A stretch of 64,000 bases of DNA from Punica granatum (lineage: Eukaryota > Streptophyta > Magnoliopsida > Myrtales > Lythraceae), in assembly GCF_007655135.1 (NCBI RefSeq), contig NC_045128.1, positions 8,866,001 to 8,930,000 of the forward strand, given 5' to 3'. A program made the position numbers and the translations under genes. Shown piece by piece: positions 1 through 12,044 of the stretch. How positions within the stretch are numbered: position 1 is the stretch's first letter; each line of letters starts with the position of its first letter. The notes beneath the pieces are model-generated. The model made no database searches. It was not told the DNA's origin and was given only the letters and a program-made list of their open reading frames with translations.

Positions 1-497
1 TTGAGAGCGTCTTCTGCTCTGCCATTTTTTACTATGCCGGGGACGAGGGTACATGGCTGACGTGATCAGGATAGAGCGACTTCTTCATCTGGAAAAATAC
101 CCAGAAGGCAAAATCGACTTGATCATCCCTGATCAAACCATAAATTATCGTATTGTAAGTCAACATATCGGGAGTGGATCCTGCTGGTCTCATCACCTTC
201 CCGTTCTTGCATAGGGCAATCAAAGAGTATATTAAAAGTTACGGTGTTTGGTCGGCAACCAATATTTGCCATGCTTTCGAAAAGCTTGATGGCTTTATGG
301 ACTCAACCCTCTTTACCCAACCCATCAAGCAAAGTGTTGTAAGTCACAGTAGAAGGAGAAAGACTCATCTCCCCTAATCTATGGAACATTTTCCATTCCT
401 CATCTACTCGTCCATCCTTATATATAGGGAATCAATCAAAGAGTTGATGATTTTTTAATCGTGAACGTAATCACATCAGGAGAATAATCGTGCCCTC
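1..497 (-). pseudogene. Truncated PGR3-like pseudogene fragment, runs off the left edge
   Basis: Bases 1-450 are a close copy of bases about 3069-3543 inside the intact PGR3-type gene that starts 1.3 kb away on the same strand. Bases about 452-497 then match about 4061-4100 of that gene, so roughly 515 bases were deleted between the two blocks. The copy also lacks about 27 bases present at 3262-3288 of the parent and carries a one-base insertion near 213 (a run of three g where the parent has two), so the frame is broken. Similarity ends after about 497. The window begins inside the fragment, so its downstream limit is unseen. It is a tandem-duplicate relic and not a functional PPR gene. Confidence 0.85.
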
Positions 498-1001
498 CCT
501 CCCTTATGTTTTTTTTTTAAAAAAATTCATAATAATTATTTTAAATAAAAATATGTGGGTCGATTTCTCCAATCATGTTGCCACGTGACATCATTAAGTC
601 CAAGTCAGCCGCTAAGAAGTCTTTTTTGATTAAAAAAAATTGATAACGAATACAAGAGGTGACGGCGACGACGAATCAAGCCTAAAATAACTTTTGGAAA
701 GCATTGTATCTTGATCAAAATCATATGAGTTGAAAATACTCATCATACGGGTTAGGTAGCATTTCGAACTCCCTATTGTGAATTGCTATGATTCCAATGC
801 AATTTGATCACAAACACTACCTCATGCAAAATTAATATCATCTAATGTAACAATCAAATGTTTTAATAGGTGACCATTCAATTTACTTAGTGTTAGATGA
901 AATAATTAATATGCAATCTAATTTTCAAATAAAACAGAACATTGCAATTTTTATACTCGAGGTCTACATCGGCATGTTACATTGTTCAAGATTGCTTCAA
1001 T

Positions 1002-1420
1002 TCACAGTGACTTCTGATACTTTCTGCCGAAGACATCTATAAAACGCGTAGGAACGTCCAAAGCCAAATTCAATTTGGACATTACTTGTAGTACATGAGG
1101 TAAGGATGGAATATATCTTTTGACCAAAGACCCAAGTTCTACAGGACGACGACTATTTAAGGTTGCTGGAACTTTCTCCATTCTCCCGAGATTTGATGCC
1201 TCGAATCCAATCCTCAAGCGAGTCATATCTGCACCTCAACGTGCATTAACAGCTCTGAGATTATCAGCTGAATTCGGTTGTTTATGCAAATTCATGGCTT
1301 TCATATCAAGAGGTACCTGAAGAAGATGGCCAAAATGCATCACATCTATGACTCGGAAAGAATCTGATGGCAAAATTCTAAGATTTAGAAAGGAAGTCTT
1401 ACTCATTTTGAATCACTGTG
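1002..1420 (-). other. Unidentified exon-like open segment
   Basis: On the minus strand 1002-1226 is open for 74 codons ending in a stop. A second open stretch in the same frame lies just upstream at about 1270-1420, separated by a single in-frame TGA. The composition (few runs, balanced residues, for example FRVIDVMHFGHLLQ and LALDVPTRFIDVFGRKY) looks more like protein than the surrounding DNA. A possible short intron (donor near 1311, acceptor near 1214) would remove the stop but does not keep phase cleanly. I do not recognise the family. It could be a decayed gene fragment downstream of PGR3, or chance. Confidence 0.25.
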
Positions 1421-1836
1421 AGACGTGACAACACGGAAAAGAACAAACTCACTTTTGAACCCGAGACCTCTTCTAAAAGAAGACACTGAAGAGTAGTTAG
1501 TAAGAGGCCCGAAGAGTATAAGATGATATACGTTGGGGAAGTAGGGATTCAGAAGAACTAACCTTACAAACTTATAAAATGCTCAAAGCAGACTGCAGAA
1601 ATCCTTTCTGTTGAAACTCATTCTGCCTATCGAATTAAACCACGAGCAGTAATTAGCACCAAGATCAAATATCCTCAGGCAAAACTTTTTATTTCAAGCT
1701 GTAAAATCATTGTGAAACAGATGGAGCCACAAACATAGAAACTACAGGGAAGCCAAAGTATAATTGTACCTCATGGATCCTGAGAACACGAGATTCTCAA
1801 ATCATATGCAGCGAAAACTCAAGAGATCCTCTGCAG

Positions 1837-4800
1837 CTAGTTTGGGAGTTGGGCAAAAGTTCCCGTGTTCGGGCTGCACCCACCCACCACCATCTTCTTG
1901 TACATAGCGTACGCATAATCTTTCTTTCCAGACACAGTGTACCCTCGAATGAGTGCATTATAAGTGAACACATTTGGCTTGAATCCCCTGCTCTGCATCT
2001 CCTCATACATCTCCAGGGCCCGCTCCATCATCCCAGAAACCCCGAGGTGGAGTATCAACGAATTGTAAGTGTAAAGATCGGGGCACACCCCTTTATCTTG
2101 CATCTCCTCAAAAAGAGACAGGGCCTCTTCTATGCGCCTTGCTCTGCCAAACCCGTCAATCATGAGATTGCAAGCGATCAAATCAGGATCAAGCCCAGTG
2201 AGCCTTAACTCATTGAAATACCCAAGAGCATCATCCACTCTCCCTGAGCTACAGAGGCAGTCCACGAGGATAGTATATGATCTCAGATCAGGTCTTATCC
2301 CTTCCCTCACCATCCTATCAAACAAACCACGAGCTATCTCCACCTCACCCATTTTCCCGAATCCATTAATCAAAATATTGTATATTGCACAGTTGGGCTT
2401 GCAACTATAATCCTGCATCTCCTTAAACATTTTCTCAGCTTCTTCTGCTCTCCCTGACTTCAAAAGCCCATCCAAAAGTGGACCATACGTGCAAGCAGTT
2501 GGGGTGAGGTCCCTGCTGATGAGATCATAGTATAAGTCCACAGCTTGATCTAAAGCATCACACTTGACGAGGCCGGATATAATGATATTGTGGGTTACGG
2601 TGTTTGGCTTGCAACCTCTGTGGAGCATCTCCCTGTACAATGCTAAGATCCCATCTTGGTTCCGGGATTTCCCCAGACCATCAAGGAACAGGTTGTACGT
2701 GAAAACATCAGGAGTAGGGCCAGTGACTTTCATCTCACCAAAGATTTTCAAAGCCATTTCCATAAGACGGGCCTCAATAAGCCCGTCAAGGAGAGAATTA
2801 CACGTCTCTATTGACGGGCTAATCCCAAGATCTCTAGTAAACCTTTCGAACAAACTATGGGCATCGAGGGCTCTCTTACGCTTACACAACACCTTGATAA
2901 GCGGTATCAGCATGGAGTCGCCTTGGCATAACTTTTTCTCTACCAATCCTTCCGCAAATCGGATAGCTTTACCAATTCCTGCCTCAGCCAAAACACCCGA
3001 TATTAAATCTTGCCAAAAGGAATGGTCCAGAGGAACCAAGACCTGATGCACAAAATCCTCCACAATCTTGAGGGCGTCTTCTGTTCTGCCATTTTTTACT
3101 ACGCCGGGGATGAAGGTACATAGGGTGACGTGATCAGGATAGAGCGACTTCCTCATTTGGAAAAAGACCCAGAAAGCAAAATTGACTTGATCATCCCTGA
3201 TCAAGCCATAAATTATCGTATTGTAAGTCAACACATCAGGAGTGGATCCTGCTGGTCTCATCATGTATAGCATCTCTAGGGCCAATGGTACCTTCCCATT
3301 CTTGCATAGGCAATCAAAGAGTATATTAAAAGTTACGGTGTTTGGTCGGCAACTATTATTAGCCATGCTTTCAAAAAGTTTGATGGCTTTATGGACACGA
3401 CCTTCTTTACCCAATCCATCAAGCAAAGTATTGTAAGTCACAGTAGAAGGAGAAAGACCCATCTCCCCTAATCTATGGAACATTTTCCATGCCTCATCTA
3501 CTCGCCCATCCTTATATAGCGAATCAATCAAAGAGTTGATGATAACCACGTCAGGCTCACACCCGCTCTCCACCATCTCTGAGAGCAACCTGATAGCTTC
3601 ATCCACTTGCCCAATATTGCTATAACACTTCATCATCATGTTATAAGAAATAGAGTCTGGAGCAATCCCGCTGTTCCTGAGCCCATGGAACATCTCTCTT
3701 GCTTCCCTGAGCCTCCCTGCCTCAGCAAGGCTATACAGGGAGGCATTGAAAGCAACAAGATTCGGAACGATTCCTCGACCTTTCATGCTGTTAAACATCT
3801 CCAAAGCCTTCTCTGAGTCTCCCTTCTTTCCGTAGTAGTCGATGAACAGGATGTACGTGTAAGCAGCTGGTGCCACCCCAAATGACTCCTCCATGCTACC
3901 AAAAAGCTCAAGTGCCTCCCTCAACCTATCAACTCTCAGAAGCCCGCATATCAACGTGTTGTATGTGTGGAGATTAGGAGCTATTCCTCGCTTCCTCATG
4001 ACATCTAATGTATGAAATGCTTCATCAAAATTCCCAACTTTGCACAATGCTTTTAGGAGTACCGTGAACGTTATCACATCAGGAGAATAACCATCCTTCT
4101 CCATCTCATCCCAGAATTGTCTCACCATCTCCAATTCCCCATGGTCACTAAACTTGTCTAACAAAGTGATGTAAGTCACCTTGTCAGGCTTCTGACTGCT
4201 CATTTTCATCTGACAGAAAAGTTCTTTCGCATCTCTGAGCTTCCCTGCATTACACAGCCCATCAATAAGCACAGTGTAAGTGACAACATCTGGCCCACAT
4301 CCTTCACTCTCCATTCTCTCCAAAACCTTATATGCCTCCTCAATCTTACCCGCCCTCCCAAGAGCCCGAATGCAAATTGTAAAGGTATAGACATTTGGCT
4401 TGAGCCCCAAAGTTGCCATCTCAGCTAAAAGGCCCATAAGAGTCTTGGTGTCTCTCTTCTTCCCCGATGCTACCATAAGTGCAGAGTAAGTCTTCAAACT
4501 TGGCTTCAGCCCTTCAGAAACCATTCTCCTGTAAACCTCAAGAGCCTCCTTGGAAAATTCAGACTGAAGCAACAAATGAATCAACCCATTATAGGAATAC
4601 GCATTCATCACAAACTCTGCTTTCCTCATACTTTCAAGGGCAAGGGGGGCTTGCCGAATCCCCCCTCGGACATTGAGAACCTTGAATATCGCCAAATAGG
4701 TCCGCGAATTCCGGTAAATTATCCTTTTCTGCATAAAATCAAACACAACAACCATATCTTCCACTCTCCTATGAGCCCTCAGTATCTCAAGCATGCAATT

Positions 4801-5163
4801 GCAAGTCTCAGTGGTGTGAACAGGATTAGGAAGCTTAGCAACCGACATGAAGTATGTAAAGGCCAATTTTGGGTCTGAAGTCAGCTTCAAGACCCTGACA
4901 ACTTCCTCGGAGCACACTGAGCTACTCGGCTCCTCACAACTTCTCACCACGAACCTACGGCTGCCCACCTGCTTTTTCCTCTGTTTCTTCAAATTTACAG
5001 AATACCCACATGGCCAAAACCTCAAATTTCCAAGAATCGATAGCTCTGCAGTCTGATTGGCGCCATTTACAGGAGATAATTTACAGTTGAGGCTGCAAGA
5101 GCTATTACTTACACTTGCAGTGGAGCAGCAGAGGGTAGAAGGTGAGAGCACTATAACAGCCAT
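1837..5163 (-). CDS. PGR3: Chloroplast pentatricopeptide repeat protein, PGR3-like
   Basis: Single uninterrupted ORF of 1108 residues, close to the 1112 residues of Arabidopsis PGR3 (At4g31850), and intronless as most P-class PPR genes are. The first 70 or so residues are Ser/Asn-rich and then basic ([13 protein letters not shown]), fitting a plastid transit peptide. From about residue 110 to the C terminus the protein is an almost continuous run of 35-residue PPR motifs (for example [18 protein letters not shown]), about 26-27 of them, with no E, DYW or SMR domain. By family knowledge PGR3 binds plastid RNAs, stabilising petL operon RNA and supporting translation of petL and ndh genes, so it affects the cytochrome b6f and NDH complexes. 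The first ATG of the ORF is used because the transit peptide follows at once. A truncated copy lies downstream at 1-497. The family is certain; orthology to PGR3 rests on length and overall resemblance. Confidence 0.92.
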   Translation of the reverse strand: MAVIVLSPSTLCCSTASVSNSSCSLNCKLSPVNGANQTAELSILGNLRFWPCGYSVNLKKQRKKQVGSRRFVVRSCEEPSSSVCSEEVVRVLKLTSDPKLAFTYFMSVAKLPNPVHTTETCNCMLEILRAHRRVEDMVVVFDFMQKRIIYRNSRTYLAIFKVLNVRGGIRQAPLALESMRKAEFVMNAYSYNGLIHLLLQSEFSKEALEVYRRMVSEGLKPSLKTYSALMVASGKKRDTKTLMGLLAEMATLGLKPNVYTFTICIRALGRAGKIEEAYKVLERMESEGCGPDVVTYTVLIDGLCNAGKLRDAKELFCQMKMSSQKPDKVTYITLLDKFSDHGELEMVRQFWDEMEKDGYSPDVITFTVLLKALCKVGNFDEAFHTLDVMRKRGIAPNLHTYNTLICGLLRVDRLREALELFGSMEESFGVAPAAYTYILFIDYYGKKGDSEKALEMFNSMKGRGIVPNLVAFNASLYSLAEAGRLREAREMFHGLRNSGIAPDSISYNMMMKCYSNIGQVDEAIRLLSEMVESGCEPDVVIINSLIDSLYKDGRVDEAWKMFHRLGEMGLSPSTVTYNTLLDGLGKEGRVHKAIKLFESMANNSCRPNTVTFNILFDCLCKNGKVPLALEMLYMMRPAGSTPDVLTYNTIIYGLIRDDQVNFAFWVFFQMRKSLYPDHVTLCTFIPGVVKNGRTEDALKIVEDFVHQVLVPLDHSFWQDLISGVLAEAGIGKAIRFAEGLVEKKLCQGDSMLIPLIKVLCKRKRALDAHSLFERFTRDLGISPSIETCNSLLDGLIEARLMEMALKIFGEMKVTGPTPDVFTYNLFLDGLGKSRNQDGILALYREMLHRGCKPNTVTHNIIISGLVKCDALDQAVDLYYDLISRDLTPTACTYGPLLDGLLKSGRAEEAEKMFKEMQDYSCKPNCAIYNILINGFGKMGEVEIARGLFDRMVREGIRPDLRSYTILVDCLCSSGRVDDALGYFNELRLTGLDPDLIACNLMIDGFGRARRIEEALSLFEEMQDKGVCPDLYTYNSLILHLGVSGMMERALEMYEEMQSRGFKPNVFTYNALIRGYTVSGKKDYAYAMYKKMVVGGCSPNTGTFAQLPN

Positions 5164-5945
5164 TTCTCTATATACAGTAAATTCGATACAGAGAGGAGAG
5201 AGAAAGGGAGAGCAAAAGATGTCGGGAGCGCTGGCGAGGAGCTAAGCTCTCATGGTTGTCGCGCAGAGAAAATCTGAGAAGGAAGATGAGGCCTGCCGTG
5301 CCCTTCCGGATATTTTTCAGGCCATTTGGAGGGAGTGGCGTTGTTTTGTAGTTCCACCCCTGAAAGTTTATACTTCTCTGTTCTCGCATAACAATTAGGA
5401 AATATTACAATTAAGTCCATATACTTTTAACCATGTCACAAGTACACCCTCTTCACTTTTGAAATCGATTCTTAACATTATGAACTGATTGTACGAGGAA
5501 TTGCGTAGACTTTCGCACCCTGCGTGAACAATCCATGCTAATAGATCAACGTTGCCTTTAGCCTTTGTACAATTATTATTAGTCAAGCTCTCCAAGCCAA
5601 TACTGATTAGTTAGTTTTACGCATTGTTCGTAACAGCTAGTAGGATTCATAGAGATGAATAACATTAATCTTTACAAAAATAATTGATTAGAAGGATTAA
5701 AGCGTGAGCATTAGCTGGCGATCTTCAGCCAAGATGTCAAGCTCTTGGGTGCAAACTGATCCCGAAAATGAAATTGCAGGGCAAAAATGCACAATATTGG
5801 GGCAAATTGAGACTAAACGCAGCACTTTAGGGTGCAAATAATATATCTCACAAAATAAAGAACCTTTCTAAAATATCAGGCCTGTCCACACCCCATCGAG
5901 AGTGAATTCAGCAGGCCCCATGCATTCATTTCATTACTCAGCTTA

Positions 5946-6215
5946 TTAGCCTCCCTTGTTTGAACAGAAACTAATGTATTGCTGAGCATAATCAGCGTCT
6001 GACAAACCGTACAAGGGTCCATCCTTGAATTGTAGCCCCAGTGAGGAGGAGAGATCTATCAATGGGCCTTGTGCACACCGTTTATCATACCAAAATGATA
6101 TAGCGGTTTCATCCCCTACACTGTACATACTGATCATTTGCTTTGCTACCTCCCTTAACTTCAGTATCTTCCGCCATTTCCATGAACCGTTGCTCTGTGG
6201 ATTGATAGACCAAAC
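5946..6215 (-). pseudogene. LINE-type reverse transcriptase zinc-binding (zf-RVT) remnant
   Basis: Read on the minus strand, 5946-6215 encodes a segment with W-x-W-R-K-I-L followed by VGDETAISFWYDKRCAQGPL. This matches the usual plant non-LTR retroelement pattern in which a Trp-rich stretch leads into VGDG..ISFW.D.W..GPL, C-terminal to the reverse transcriptase. No reverse transcriptase catalytic core is visible on either side, so this is a short isolated remnant. The region between it and the PGR3 5' end (5395-5945) holds no recognisable gene. Confidence 0.6.
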
Positions 6216-6904
6216 TGAAGCTCTTTCCTTTTATAGAATAAAGTTGAGGATTCTAACCTGTATGAAGACCAATTTCAAGCTTGCAGGCTCGTCGATGGCA
6301 AAATCCTCAAGCATTTAAATTGCGTTTCTGTGTTTGCTAAAGTGTGAGTTTGTTTGAATTGAGCTTTTGGGTCGGGGCAAATCTTGGGCTTTCTTTTAAA
6401 GATGATTACTTCAGTAACCTGATAGTTCAGCTCAAACATAACCTGATAGCACGAACAAGCCACCAACTAGCACAGAACCCTTATGAATACTAGTACATTG
6501 ACATATTTTACCCAGTTGCAACTCCTATAGCCTGCTTCGGTTCGAAACTGATGGAAGAAGGCTATGCATTTATGCTGTGGCGAGGCGATCAGGTACTGGC
6601 ACTCTCTTCGACCGGATGGATATTGAAAACATTTCAAACTTTTGCCGTGAATCTGCTCCATCAACTGGAGGTGTTCCTGGTCTTAAAAAGTTGCTTCATG
6701 GAAAGCAAAGGCAAAGCTAACGAAATCCTATAGGCTCTGTTGTGTTCCAGAGGCAAAGAACAAAGAAACCAATTTTCCGCTTTTGCAGTTTGCTTTTCTT
6801 GGATGAAAATGAAATCATTCGATCGATAAAAAAAAAACTTCCTTTTCTTTCAGCATAATAAAATATCTTGTCAAGGCCCATTTCTACTAGAACCTCTTCA
6901 TTCT
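6216..6904. other. Intergenic, nothing recognised
   Basis: AT-rich spacer. Short ORFs of about 60 codons occur on both strands (for example 6275-6466 and 6551-6733) but show no recognisable family or coding character. Confidence 0.5.
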
Positions 6905-7165
6905 CTAGGTTTGTTTAGTTTTACAAATAAATTTTAACTTTAATATTAACTTTACTCCATTTAACTCCACTAATCTTCAATTCAACAACACAATCATTAC
7001 TTTCTCTCAACTATTCATTATTTTTTTCAAAATTCAACAACACGATCATTACTTTCTCTCAACTATTCATTACTTTTTTCACATTTTTTTTCATAATTCA
7101 ACAACACAATCATTACAATCCAATTAAAATCAAAACTCAACTCTACTTAACTCAGAAACCAAACA
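6905..7165. repeat. MITE-like element, TTTGGTTT-ended family (copy 1)
   Basis: AT-rich block beginning near GGTTTGTTTAGTTTT and ending near GAAACCAAACACAGC, so the ends are imperfect inverted repeats. Inside, a segment of about 60 bases containing caacacaatcattact is repeated about three times in tandem (6975, 7033, 7097). Related blocks with the same kind of ends occur at 23225-23530, 51225-51510, 53965-54320 and 57505-57733. Non-coding. Confidence 0.55.
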
Positions 7166-7511
7166 CAGCATCGATCTCCCGAAGTGCAAACACAAGGTTT
7201 AGAAAATAATCCACAAATTGTGGGCAAAAATAAAAAATAAAAAATAATAGTAATCATCCACAAATCCGAGTTAGAGTAATCAATATGATTAATAAGTATG
7301 TGAAGGATGATTAAGTGCAGTTTCAGTTTGACAAGTAAGGGACTTGCCTTCTGAGTTTCCAACGTCTTGACATAAAACTCAATGACAAGGTCCAAATTGG
7401 CCGGTCGAGCCTGGCCTAGCCATCCAAATGGATACCGGCTCTGCCAACCGTAAACTAACTAGGCTTAAAGCACTATGCATACAGATCTTTCGAAACGCGA
7501 GGATCTTCAGG

Positions 7512-7653
7512 GATGTTTGGCTTGGCAATGAGATAGGCGTGAACTAGCATGAGATAAAGCTATGGTATGGCCCTGTGAGGTCCAAGAGCACCGCCGGCAC
7601 AGATAATCTAGAGGGCGATCCTTGAAGATTGCTCTTGCCAAACACGACACGAT
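7512..7653. repeat. Possible short MITE
   Basis: A segment of about 140 bases starts with tgtttggcttggcaatgag and ends with attgctcttgccaaacac, which are imperfect inverted repeats. No clear target duplication was seen. The flanks 7166-7511 and 7654-8135 hold no gene. Confidence 0.35.
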
Positions 7654-8147
7654 CATCAATCTCGGTACAGAAGTCTATAACAACATGAGTTGAGCTTCTA
7701 CTCTAGATATATATCGAGCGTGGTCCCCATTATACATAATCACACGGGTGGTGTTGTGTATCTCGATATAACTTTCTTTCTTATGACATTCGGGGAGTCA
7801 AAAGATACGCACATTATATGGACTGGGTGATTACAAAAGGTGCAGAATTGTTGAGGGGGTCAATTGCAAAAATTAGTACAACTTTGAGCATCGAATTGCA
7901 GAAGATAAAAATTACGGGATTCCGTTTTGCAATTAAACGAGACTCTTTCGGTGCACGTTGGGCACCTCAAAATTAAAATGTGTCATGTGGTGGGTCACAT
8001 GTTCTCTGTCCGTTCCCAACTCATTCTCCCATGTGGGCCCGGGACAGCCCAAAAATTAATATAGTTAAAACAATAATAGCAATAATATTAATATAAAAGT
8101 AATATCGAATCCTCTCATCTTAAAATAGATAAAAATTTGCAGGTCTA

Positions 8148-8178
8148 ACTATGTATATATATATATATATATATATAA
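8148..8178. repeat. AT dinucleotide microsatellite
   Basis: Run of alternating T and A, about 13 units, in an AT-rich spacer. The following 8180-8890 is AT-rich and holds no recognisable gene. Confidence 0.9.
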
Positions 8179-8906
8179 AGACAACTATAATTTTGCCAGA
8201 TAAGGATTAAAATGCTAAACTATGTGACTTTTTTTTGTGTGTGAATCCTGCTAAATTATGTGACAATTTTATTTATTATACTCATATTTTACGGTCTTAA
8301 CTCCAAACTCAAATCACAGAAATGTTCAAATTTCGAGACAAATCGAGTACGTCCGGTTCTCTTCGATCCGTTTATTCTTCATGGATCTACATCATCTGAA
8401 AGAGTATCATATCCATACAAGTCAACATTTGACTCCTAACATCAAATCACCTGAAAGTTTGGATTGTGAGGCAGGTCGATTATGTCATTTTAGATCCTAC
8501 TCTGATTTCGAAAAATTTGTAGTTTTACTAACATGCATGAACATGGAGGAAAAATAAATGAGAAACTTAATTAAATTATATTATAAGATAAGTATCAAAA
8601 TGTAAAAATTTATAAGAAATTATAAAAAATTGGTTAAATAGTTTTTATATGGAAGTGAGGGAAAAAGTGAGGAATATATTTGAATAAAAAAGTTTAAGAT
8701 TAGAAGGAAAAAATAAACGAAATTAAAGATTTTAGCAAGTTATAGAAATGAAAAGAAAATAGGCAAATATTGGAAGGGAAGGTTCACCAAGTCACATGGC
8801 TCCATGAGATTAAGATTGGAACAAATATTGTAATATATGGTAAGAAGGATAAATATTTCTTTCAATTATTAGGTGGTTAAAAATCTATCTAAATAGTTTT
8901 TATTTA

Positions 8907-9252
8907 GGGGTATTTACCTAAAATGACCCATGGTTTGTCCATTTTGTCAAATCTATCCTATGCTTTTTTTTGTCAAATCTATCCCATGGTTTACTTTTTG
9001 TATCAAATCTATCACGGCGTTATCTTTTCCGTCGACATCTAACGGCCGTGCTGATATGGCGCCTACGTGGCAAGTGTGGCCCACTATCTCTCCTCGTGCC
9101 ACATCAGCACGGTCGTTAGATATTGACGGAAAAGATAACGCCGGGATAGATTTGATGCAAAAAGTAAACCATGGGATAGATTTGACCAAAAAAAAGCATA
9201 TGATAAATTTGACAAAACGGACAAACCATTTGTCATTTTAGGTAAAAACCCC
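8907..9252. mobile_element. Mutator-type MITE (foldback) with 9-bp target site duplication
   Basis: The 346-bp element is nearly a perfect palindrome. The left end GGGGTATTTACCTAAAATGA matches the reverse complement of the right end (GGGGTTTTTACCTAAAATGA), and similarity continues for about 150 bp on each side to a centre near 9080. It is flanked on both sides by the identical 9-mer TTTTATTTA (8898-8906 and 9253-9261). Long terminal inverted repeats plus a 9-bp duplication are the hallmark of Mutator-like elements. There is no transposase, so it is non-autonomous. Open frames on both strands here are by-products of the palindrome. Confidence 0.88.
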
Positions 9253-9607
9253 TTTTATTTATTAGTATTGTTTACATCATATAGCATGTTTAAAAGAGTA
9301 AAATACAGAGCTACAAGAATTAAAATAAAGAATATTTATATGCATGTGAGTATTAAATAAGATATGATATGTTTTAGTTAATTAATGTATAGATAGATAA
9401 GGCATGTCAATTTTAATTTTTTGGAGAATGTAAGAAGTTATCAAAATAAGGGATAAAAATGAAAAACAATTAAAATTTTTGGGTAAACTTAAAAAAAAAT
9501 AAGAGGCTAAAATAGCTGAGAAATAAAAGGACACGTGTCCTCATCTTATGCAAAAGGGAGACAATAGTTTTAGACTATTTTCTGTAAGAATAGTTTTAGA
9601 TTATTTA

Positions 9608-10016
9608 CTTGTGCAAAACACCGCGCGATGCCGCGAAAAAAGAATCAAATTTCGATGTAATGAATTGCTATTATTTATTTTATGTAAATTAAATTATATA
9701 TTAACTCTTAAATTTATCATATATGAAAAAAAAATTATTGTGTATATATTCCTTTAAATTTTATGTTAACTCTTAAATTTCTTAATATTTTGCTCACTTG
9801 ACAATTTTTAATAATCAAAAGCGTAAAACTTAAAAAGAAGCCTTGAAAAAAAAATATATAACTTAAATTTTATGTTGACTCTTACATTTCTTACTATTTT
9901 GCTCACTTGACAATTTTTAATAATAAAAAACTTAAACCATAAAAAGAAAGTCTAAAAATTGTAGGCATGATATCTGGCCTCCTACAACAAGAGTTTTAGT
10001 TTGTTTAGTGTATAGA
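9608..10016 (-). mobile_element. Degenerate non-autonomous Helitron-like element
   Basis: Read on the minus strand, the element begins at 10016 with TCTATACACTAAACAAAC preceded by A, as plant Helitrons begin. It ends near 9608 with a GC-rich hairpin (CGCGGCATCGCGCGG) followed by about 11 bases and CAAG, a decayed CTAG, then T. Length is about 409 bp, much like the better-preserved element at 20621-21021. Inside is a two-copy tandem repeat of about 110 bp (9753 and 9863). A second A-TCTATACATTAATTAAC start lies at about 9392 on the same strand, suggesting an older neighbour. Confidence 0.5.
9753..9955. repeat. Two-copy tandem repeat, about 110-bp unit
   Basis: Both units contain aaattttatgtt-actctta, then gctcacttgacaatttttaataat and a shared tail. 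Starts are 9753 and 9863, with a weaker third match before 9753. The repeat lies inside the Helitron-like element. Confidence 0.75.
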
Positions 10017-10152
10017 TAGATAGATAGATAGATGGATGGGATATTTAGAACAGGGAAAAAGAATTACTTATTATGTGTGTAGAATGGACACAATTTTGTC
10101 TTTTTTTCTTTTATTGAAATGTTATTTGTCTTCTTTATAATTAGGAAAATAC

Positions 10153-10343
10153 GAGATGGTGACTTGAATATTAAGTTGTACATGCACTGGACCGAACACT
10201 TGTCATTCCCACGTATCAGGACGTAAATAATTGATCGTCTCGTAAGTTCGTGGAAATTGCATTATTATATTATCAAAAATTAAAAAAAAATTTAAAAAAA
10301 GGGAGATGGTGACTTGAATATTAAGTTGTACATGCACTGGACA
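10153..10343. repeat. Direct repeat pair of about 40 bp
   Basis: The block starting gagatggtgacttgaatatt and ending gtacatgcactggac occurs at about 10152-10191 and again at 10303-10342, with no mismatch that I can see and about 110 bp between copies. Spacer sequence only; no gene. Confidence 0.85.
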
Positions 10344-12040
10344 ATGTAGCCGACCAGTCCCCATATAACAAGTGATGTTGTATAGTTCAAATAAACAAAT
10401 GCAGTCTTCTTATTATATACATCTTAGTTAGGATAGGACAGATTTTGTTATTATAACCCCCTTTAGGTTATGAGATTATCGATTAATACAGTTAAGAAAA
10501 TAACAAAGAAATTAAGACGCTAAAGCATATTCGATCGTATGCAATTCATTGTAGAAATGATGTTCGATTATCGTATGATCCCAACTTGTTAATATCTGAT
10601 CCAAAAAAAGAGCAACTCGCTTCTGCAAGCACCCGAGAATGTAACATGTCTTTACGAGGATAGCGAGCTAATGCGATGATCATGGGACTTCCGATGCGTA
10701 TGCAACGATGCGAAATTCGGGGCGTGTTTTAAATAAAATGTTTGCTAGGGCCCAAGGGAGGAAAAGACATGGGGAGATATTTTGCTTCCAACTTTCTTTG
10801 AAATATTTGAGTACATCCTTTTCTTGTTAGACAATAATTAAGCTAAGCTGGAAAAGTTGGGTGAGTCCCAACTGTGCGGCAGCCAGCACGTCCCAGTTCA
10901 TTGCCTTGCTTGCATCCCTCCCCTCTCACATCGCTTTTGCTCAAACCAGATTCGAATATGACAGCGTTCGATTTCGAGCTCATACGAGCCACCGATGACT
11001 CTAGACTTCTTTTAGTTCCCGACCAATTCGATGTCCGTTGATGGTGCGGCATTATAACAATTGTCGGCAGGACTGTTACGTACTCGTTGAATCATTTAAA
11101 TCATTTCTCATCTGTGGTTGTGGAATCGGGATTCATAACAGGACTCAGACGGCCATAGATAGTCCCACGCGATGACGTGATAGAGAGAGAGCGCGCGAAA
11201 ATCACGGAAAATTCTCCAGTCCAAGGGCGGACCATCCCGGGTGCTATCTCTACCATCAGATGAAGCCCTCTCATTTGAGTCATCCGAAGAAATAACTGGT
11301 TTCATCGGTTGTCCTCTTTTCTTTCTTTTTTTTTTTAAAATAAAATAATTGCATTTCTTTGGAGAAGGGCCGTTCTCTTTCACCCTGATAGAAAAATGTC
11401 GCTGACGTCTTCCTCTTCTCCACCTCCTCTTCTTCGGAAACCCTAGGTGACTTCACAGGCGTCACCGCCCGACCTATGTGCTTTTTTTTTTTATATAGTT
11501 CTCAAAATTATGAATTACAGTTAGATAACAAATTTTCATCTTTTTTCCTCCACTATATGTTTGAAGTTGTACTTTACATTTTTAATTTTCTTACCATTGA
11601 AAATAGATAAAGAAGACAGAGAAAGAAGGAAGAAAGCGGAATGAACAAGAAAGTGTCCTTGAAATTTTGTGGGAGTGACCTTGTAGATTAATGCAAATGA
11701 AGAGTTTGATATATAGTTTTGGGAATTTTGCAGAATTGATATATTGTTCAGTTTGTTTGATACTAAATTTATTTATCTTACTTCTTGGTTTTCCAGTTAT
11801 GGCTCTAATTTAGTTGAAGGTGTCAACTGAATCTTGAACACTTAGCAAATATTTGGAAAGGCCTTTGTAATAGCAATATATGACAATCTTGTGAACTTCA
11901 AAATTTTGGTTGTATTTGCAATGATTAGGAACAACTGATTGTACAATTGATTGTAATTTGTAGTAATAATTACAATATTTATGAAACAACTGATTTGATT
12001 GTAATTGGTTATATTTGCAATAGTTCGGAACAGTTGACGT
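10344..12040. other. Intergenic, no gene recognised
   Basis: Mixed AT-rich spacer. The part at 10840-11470 is less AT-rich and has overlapping ORFs of 60-90 codons on the minus strand with no recognisable family; they look like chance frames over a possible decayed sequence. Confidence 0.45.
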
Positions 12041-12044
12041 ATTA

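Noticed and set aside
1849..5056. Plus-strand ORFs of 60-160 codons across the PGR3 gene
   Set aside because: They are antisense shadows of the PPR repeats; the minus-strand frame is open for 1108 codons with clear family motifs.
8930..9241. Two opposing ORFs of 103 and 78 codons
   Set aside because: They encode mirror-like peptides because the DNA is a palindromic MITE with a 9-bp target duplication.
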